A stretch of DNA of 49,845 nt, taken from Candidatus Sphingomonas excrementigallinarum (lineage in GTDB: Bacteria > Pseudomonadota > Alphaproteobacteria > Sphingomonadales > Sphingomonadaceae). The notes below the pieces were generated by a model. That model was given only the letters and a program-made list of their open reading frames with translations. It was not told where the DNA came from and made no database searches. Shown here in pieces: positions 46,743-49,845 of this stretch. The stretch's first letter is position 1. Every line of letters begins with the position of its first letter. Both the position numbers and the translations under genes were made by a program. The stretch is from positions 1-49,845 of the forward strand of contig DXIH01000081.1 of assembly GCA_019112965.1 (NCBI GenBank), given 5' to 3'.

Positions 46743-47628
46743 ATGACCGATAAGACCCAAGTACCGAACCGCGTCTTCCCCAATGCCAGCCAGGACGCCG
46801 AGAGCGCCAAGACAATCGTCTCGACGCCGCAGACCGAAAGCCCCGCCTATACGCTGGCCTTTCAGGACATGGACTTCCTGCTGCGCGAAGACCTTCCCCG
46901 TGCGTTTCCAGCTGGAACTGCTGAAGGCGCAGCTGCTGCTCGAAGAGGCCAAGATCGCCTCGACCTTCGTCTTCTACGGCTCGGCGCGCATCCCGGAGCC
47001 TGCCAAGGCCGAGGCGCTGCTGGCGCTGGCGCATGACGACAAGTCGCGCAAGATCGCCGAGAACCTCGTCGCCAAGAGCAAATATTACGACATCGCGCGC
47101 GAGCTGGCCCAGATCACCAGCCGCCTGCCCCGCGACGATCGCGGAATGCGCCAGTTCGTCGTGTGCTCGGGCGGCGGCCCCTCGATCATGGAAGCGGCCA
47201 ATCGCGGCGCGGCTGACGTCGGCGCCGAGTCCGTCGGCCTGAACATCGTCCTGCCGCACGAGCAGGCGCCCAACCCGTACGTCACCCCGTCGCTGTCGCT
47301 CCAGTTCCACTATTTCGCGCTGCGCAAGATGCACTTCCTGCTCCACGCACGCGCGCTGGCAGCCTTCCCCGGCGGCTTCGGCACGTTCGACGAGCTGTTC
47401 GAGCTGCTGACCCTGATCCAGACGGGCAAGATCCAGCCCATCCCCGTCCTGTTGTTCGGCCGCGCCTTCTGGGAGCGCGTCGTCAATTTCGAGGCGCTGG
47501 TCGAGGAAGGCGTGGTGTCCGAGCGCGACCTGGGCATCTTCACCTATGTCGAAACCGCCGAAGAGGCGTGGGACGTGGTCCGCAACTTCTACGAGGAACG
47601 CGCCCGCAAGGAAGCCGAGCAGGCGTAA
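46743..47628 (+). pseudogene. LOG family (TIGR00730) Rossmann-fold protein, interrupted by a frameshift
   Basis: The N-terminal 50 or so residues (from MTDKTQVPNRVFPNASQ to DMDFLLREDLP) lie in one frame. The rest (VRFQLELLKAQLLLEEAKIA to the stop at 47628) lies in the next frame. The break is at CTTCCCCGTG (46893-46902). The second part holds the lysine-decarboxylase-like signature FPGGFGTFDELFE and SGGGPSIMEAANRG. LOG proteins release free cytokinin bases from nucleotides; many bacterial members have unknown substrates. The downstream frame is intact for 240 codons, so sequencing error, recent mutation or +1 slippage at CCC-C are all possible. Confidence 0.82.
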
Positions 47629-47636
47629 CGCCGGTC

Positions 47637-47743
47637 GGAAAGCCCCTCCCCTTCAGGGGAGGGGTTGGGGTGGGGCTTCGCCACAGGCGGCGCGCTTGCG
47701 GAAGCGCCCCACCCCCGGCTCCTCCCCTGAAGGGGAGGGGGAC
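47637..47743. repeat. Intergenic repeat family A, variant paired copy
   Basis: CCCCTCCCCTTCAGGGGAGG (47643-47662) faces CTCCTCCCCTGAAGGGGAGG (47719-47738). Between them lie GGGGTGGGGCTTCG and CGGAAGCGCCCCACCCC, which are also complementary. It separates the convergent LOG gene and the 47744 gene and abuts the latter's stop. Confidence 0.8.
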
Positions 47744-48148
47744 TCACCCCTTTCGCGCCATCGCCCGCGACGCGGTGCACAGATTGCGGCTCGCATCGCG
47801 CGGCACCGGCACCGGCGCCGCGACGCTTACCGCCTTGGCCGCATCGCGAAAGGCCAGCAGGCGGAAGTCGTGCCCGACCCCGCCCTTCTCGACCCAGACC
47901 AGCCACAGGTCCCGCACCCGGTAGGCGCGCAGGAAACGGACGCGTGGCGGGGAGTTCGGCCGTACGACGTCCGAGGCATGGAACGGCGCCCCAGCCTCGG
48001 CGACGGGCTGGCCGACCGAGGCGAACAGGGCATCACGTACCGGCGTCGGCAGGTCCGCCATCCGCCTGGTCGCGGGCCGGGCGCCAGGAATGGCGCAACT
48101 CGGCAAGGCGGGCATCGGCGAAACCTGTCCGGCATCGATCATCAGCAT
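47744..48148 (-). CDS. Hypothetical soluble protein, unknown function
   Basis: A 134-residue protein starting MLMIDAGQVSPMPALPSC; the frame is open far upstream, but coding character begins here. The middle has a regular alternating pattern suggesting beta strands (RVRFLRAYRVRDLWLVWVEKGG, then GHDFRLLAFRDAAKAVSVAAP), and the C terminus is basic (RNLCTASRAMARKG). AAGGGTGG lies upstream of the ATG. Divergent from the M48 gene by about 145 bases. I do not recognise the family. Confidence 0.65.
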   Translation of the reverse strand: MLMIDAGQVSPMPALPSCAIPGARPATRRMADLPTPVRDALFASVGQPVAEAGAPFHASDVVRPNSPPRVRFLRAYRVRDLWLVWVEKGGVGHDFRLLAFRDAAKAVSVAAPVPVPRDASRNLCTASRAMARKG

Positions 48149-48293
48149 AGTCCCGCCACCCTTTTCGTTCGCCGAGCGTTCAGCCGCCCGGTGCCAAAGA
48201 CTATGATAGGGACTTTCAAGCTCGCTCGAAACCCGCCCGAATCCCGCCCGAATCCCGGTTGTGTCGCGCAACCGACCCGTCGATAGAGGAAGC

Positions 48294-49643
48294 ATGAAGC
48301 GCCTGATCGCCGCCTTCGCCGTTACGGTCCTGGTCTGGGCACAACCGGCCGCCGCGCAGTCGATCCTGCGCGATGCCGAAACCGAATCGCTGTTCGCCGA
48401 CATGTCCGCGCCGATGATAAAGGCCGCCGGGCTCTCACCGCGCGACGTGAAGATCGTCCTCATCAACGACGACTCGATCAACGCCTTCGTCGCGGGCGGG
48501 CAGATCGTCTATGTCCATTCGGGCCTGATCCAGGCGGCGGACAATGTGAACGAGGTGCAGGGCGTCGTCGCGCACGAGCTGGGCCATATCGCCGACGGCC
48601 ATGTGATCCTGGGCGAACAGGCGATGAAGCCCGCGATGAAGATGCAGCTGCTCTCGATGGTGCTGGGCCTCGCCACCGTGGCGCTGGGCGGCGGGGCGGC
48701 GGGCATGGGCGTGATGGCGGCGGGGCAGCAGGCGGCGATGAGCAACGTCCTGGCCTTCAGCCGCAACCAGGAATCGGCCGCCGACGCCGCGGGTGCACGC
48801 TACCTGACGACGGCGGGCGTCACCGGCAAGGGCATGCTGAGCTTCTTCAAGAAGCTGCAGAACCAGCAATATCGCTATGGCTACACCAATATCGATCCGT
48901 TCGCGCAGACGCATCCGCTGTCGTCGACCCGTATCCAGTCGCTGACCGCCGATCTCCAGGCTTCGCCCGCCTGGAACAAACCGATCGACCCGAAGCTGCA
49001 GGAACGCTTCCTGCGGGTGAAGGCCAAGCTGTTCGGCTATGTCTCCCCGCCCGAGACGACGCTCAGCAAATATCCCGAGAGCGATCAGTCGGTCTATGCG
49101 CATTACGCCCGCGCCTATGCCTATCACAAGGCCGCCTATCCCGACAAAGCCGAGGCGGAGGCCGCCGCACTGATCGCCAAGGACCCCAAGGACCCCTATT
49201 TCGAGGAAATCCAGGGCCAGATCCTGCTCGAATCGGGCAAGCCCTTGGAGGCGCTGGCGCCGCTGCGTGCGGCAACCATGGGGTCGGGTCAGAACGCGCT
49301 GATCGCCACCACCTTCGGCCATGCGCTGATCGCCACCGAGGACAAGCGCAACCTGCCCGAGGCGGTGAAGGTCCTGAAGGTCGCGGTCCAGCGCGACGAG
49401 GACAATCCCTTTGCCTGGGTCCAGCTCGGCACCGCCTATGAACAGATGGGCGACGAACCCCGCGCGGCACTCGCCACCGCCGAGCGGGCGAGCATGATGG
49501 GCGACAACCGCACCGCCATCCAGAGCGCCCGCTATGCGATGGCCAATCTCACCCCCAACACGTCCGAATGGATTCGGGCGCAGGATATCGCCATGACCTC
49601 TGCCGACGCCGCCGCCAGTTCCAAGAAGAAGAAGCGCCACTGA
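48294..49643 (+). CDS. Exported M48 family metalloprotease with C-terminal TPR-like region (BepA-like)
   Basis: A periplasmic zinc protease probably involved in outer-membrane protein quality control. The 449-residue protein has a signal peptide ending PAAAQ (residue 22) and the zinc motif HELGH (His94, Glu95, His98), with third ligand Glu160 in RNQESAADAAG. From about residue 260, helical repeats (HYARAYAYHKAAYPDKAEAE and WVQLGTAYEQMGDEPRAAL) form a TPR-like domain as in E. coli BepA. AGAGGA precedes ATG 48294. The stop overlaps the next ATG by one base. Confidence 0.93.
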   Translation: MKRLIAAFAVTVLVWAQPAAAQSILRDAETESLFADMSAPMIKAAGLSPRDVKIVLINDDSINAFVAGGQIVYVHSGLIQAADNVNEVQGVVAHELGHIADGHVILGEQAMKPAMKMQLLSMVLGLATVALGGGAAGMGVMAAGQQAAMSNVLAFSRNQESAADAAGARYLTTAGVTGKGMLSFFKKLQNQQYRYGYTNIDPFAQTHPLSSTRIQSLTADLQASPAWNKPIDPKLQERFLRVKAKLFGYVSPPETTLSKYPESDQSVYAHYARAYAYHKAAYPDKAEAEAAALIAKDPKDPYFEEIQGQILLESGKPLEALAPLRAATMGSGQNALIATTFGHALIATEDKRNLPEAVKVLKVAVQRDEDNPFAWVQLGTAYEQMGDEPRAALATAERASMMGDNRTAIQSARYAMANLTPNTSEWIRAQDIAMTSADAAASSKKKKRH

Positions 49644-49845
49644 TGGGCATGAAGACATTGGCCGCCATCGCGGTCCTGGGTGGCCTGATCGGCGGCGGCA
49701 CCGCGCTGGCGCTGGCTCCGATCGTCACGCCCGGCGGCGCATCGGGCGACAGCGTGCGCGCCTATCTGCTCGACCATCCTGAGGTCATCCCGGAGGCGAT
49801 GCAACGCTTGCAGGACCGCGAACAGGGCAAGGCGGTGGCGGCGAT
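49643..49845 (+). CDS. DsbA/ScsC-like thioredoxin-fold protein, N-terminal part
   Basis: The first 67 codons of an exported protein, cut by the window edge. The signal-like N terminus is MGMKTLAAIAVLGGLIGGGT. Next comes VRAYLLDHPEVIPEAMQRLQ, the helical N-terminal segment typical of ScsC/DsbA-type copper-tolerance thiol oxidoreductases, ahead of the thioredoxin domain. The CxxC motif is beyond the end. The ATG overlaps the M48 stop (TGATG), suggesting one envelope-quality operon. Confidence 0.75.
   Translation, partial: MGMKTLAAIAVLGGLIGGGTALALAPIVTPGGASGDSVRAYLLDHPEVIPEAMQRLQDREQGKAVAA

Noticed and set aside
46783..47628. LOG gene read as an intact gene starting at ATG 46783
   Set aside because: The first 38 residues in that frame are Arg/Pro-rich shadow sequence, while the conserved N terminus lies in the other frame. 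A frameshift explains both parts better.

Overview
The window is high-GC chromosomal DNA from an alphaproteobacterium. Gene content and order (xseB-ispA-coaD-queA-tgt, serC-serA, hisZ beside purA, an ATP-grasp/alpha-E/transglutaminase pair, M16, S10 and M48 exported peptidases) and several intergenic palindromic repeat families suggest Sphingomonadaceae, probably Sphingomonas or a close relative. That placement is an inference from protein resemblance, not from a search. I see no rRNA, tRNA, CRISPR array, transposase or prophage gene.

Layout. 1-678: the 3' end of clpA and its terminator. 851-2611: a membrane diguanylate cyclase. 2617-11302: a tightly packed plus-strand block with a small membrane protein, xseB, ispA, coaD, a periplasmic cyclophilin, queA, an EF-hand protein, tgt, a small membrane protein and a double-domain M16 protease. 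Many of these genes overlap by four bases. 11434-13432: a SleB-type cell-wall hydrolase facing two small envelope proteins. 13798-16698: uvrA on the minus strand. 16848-22341: an S10 carboxypeptidase, then a likely hydroxyproline/imino-acid cluster (M24 prolidase-like peptidase, 4-hydroxyproline epimerase, FAD amino-acid dehydrogenase). Two copies of one palindrome, CGTATACG, mark the start regions of this cluster. 22398-22868: an orphan of unusual composition. 22962-26348: smc.

26520-28866: a minus-strand phzF-like, fieF-like, pdxH operon. 28997-32379: a fused circularly permuted ATP-grasp/alpha-E protein with its transglutaminase. 32499-37885: a small hydrophilic protein, a class II J-protein, a YihY/BrkB membrane protein, fabI, an N-acetyltransferase, aroC and a Thr/Gly/Met-rich exported protein. 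38135-40643: purA and hisZ. 40884-42059: two hypotheticals. 42130-44950: serC-serA, with a structured leader resembling the alphaproteobacterial serC motif. 45268-45995: a DUF2975 membrane protein and an Xre regulator behind an AT-rich array of inverted and direct repeats. 46038-49845: an extensin-like lipoprotein, a LOG-family protein interrupted by an apparent frameshift, a hypothetical, an M48 protease with a TPR-like tail, and the start of a DsbA/ScsC-like thioredoxin protein.

Most genes are housekeeping. I found no clearly undescribed multi-gene system. The points most worth a second look are: the shared CGTATACG operators and the 33-bp divergent promoter in the imino-acid cluster; the repeat-rich control region of the DUF2975-Xre pair; the LOG frameshift at a CCC-C site; the ATP-grasp/alpha-E fusion without an adjacent Anbu protease; the EF-hand gene inside the queuosine operon; and four intergenic repeat families, including a perfect 31-bp inverted repeat.
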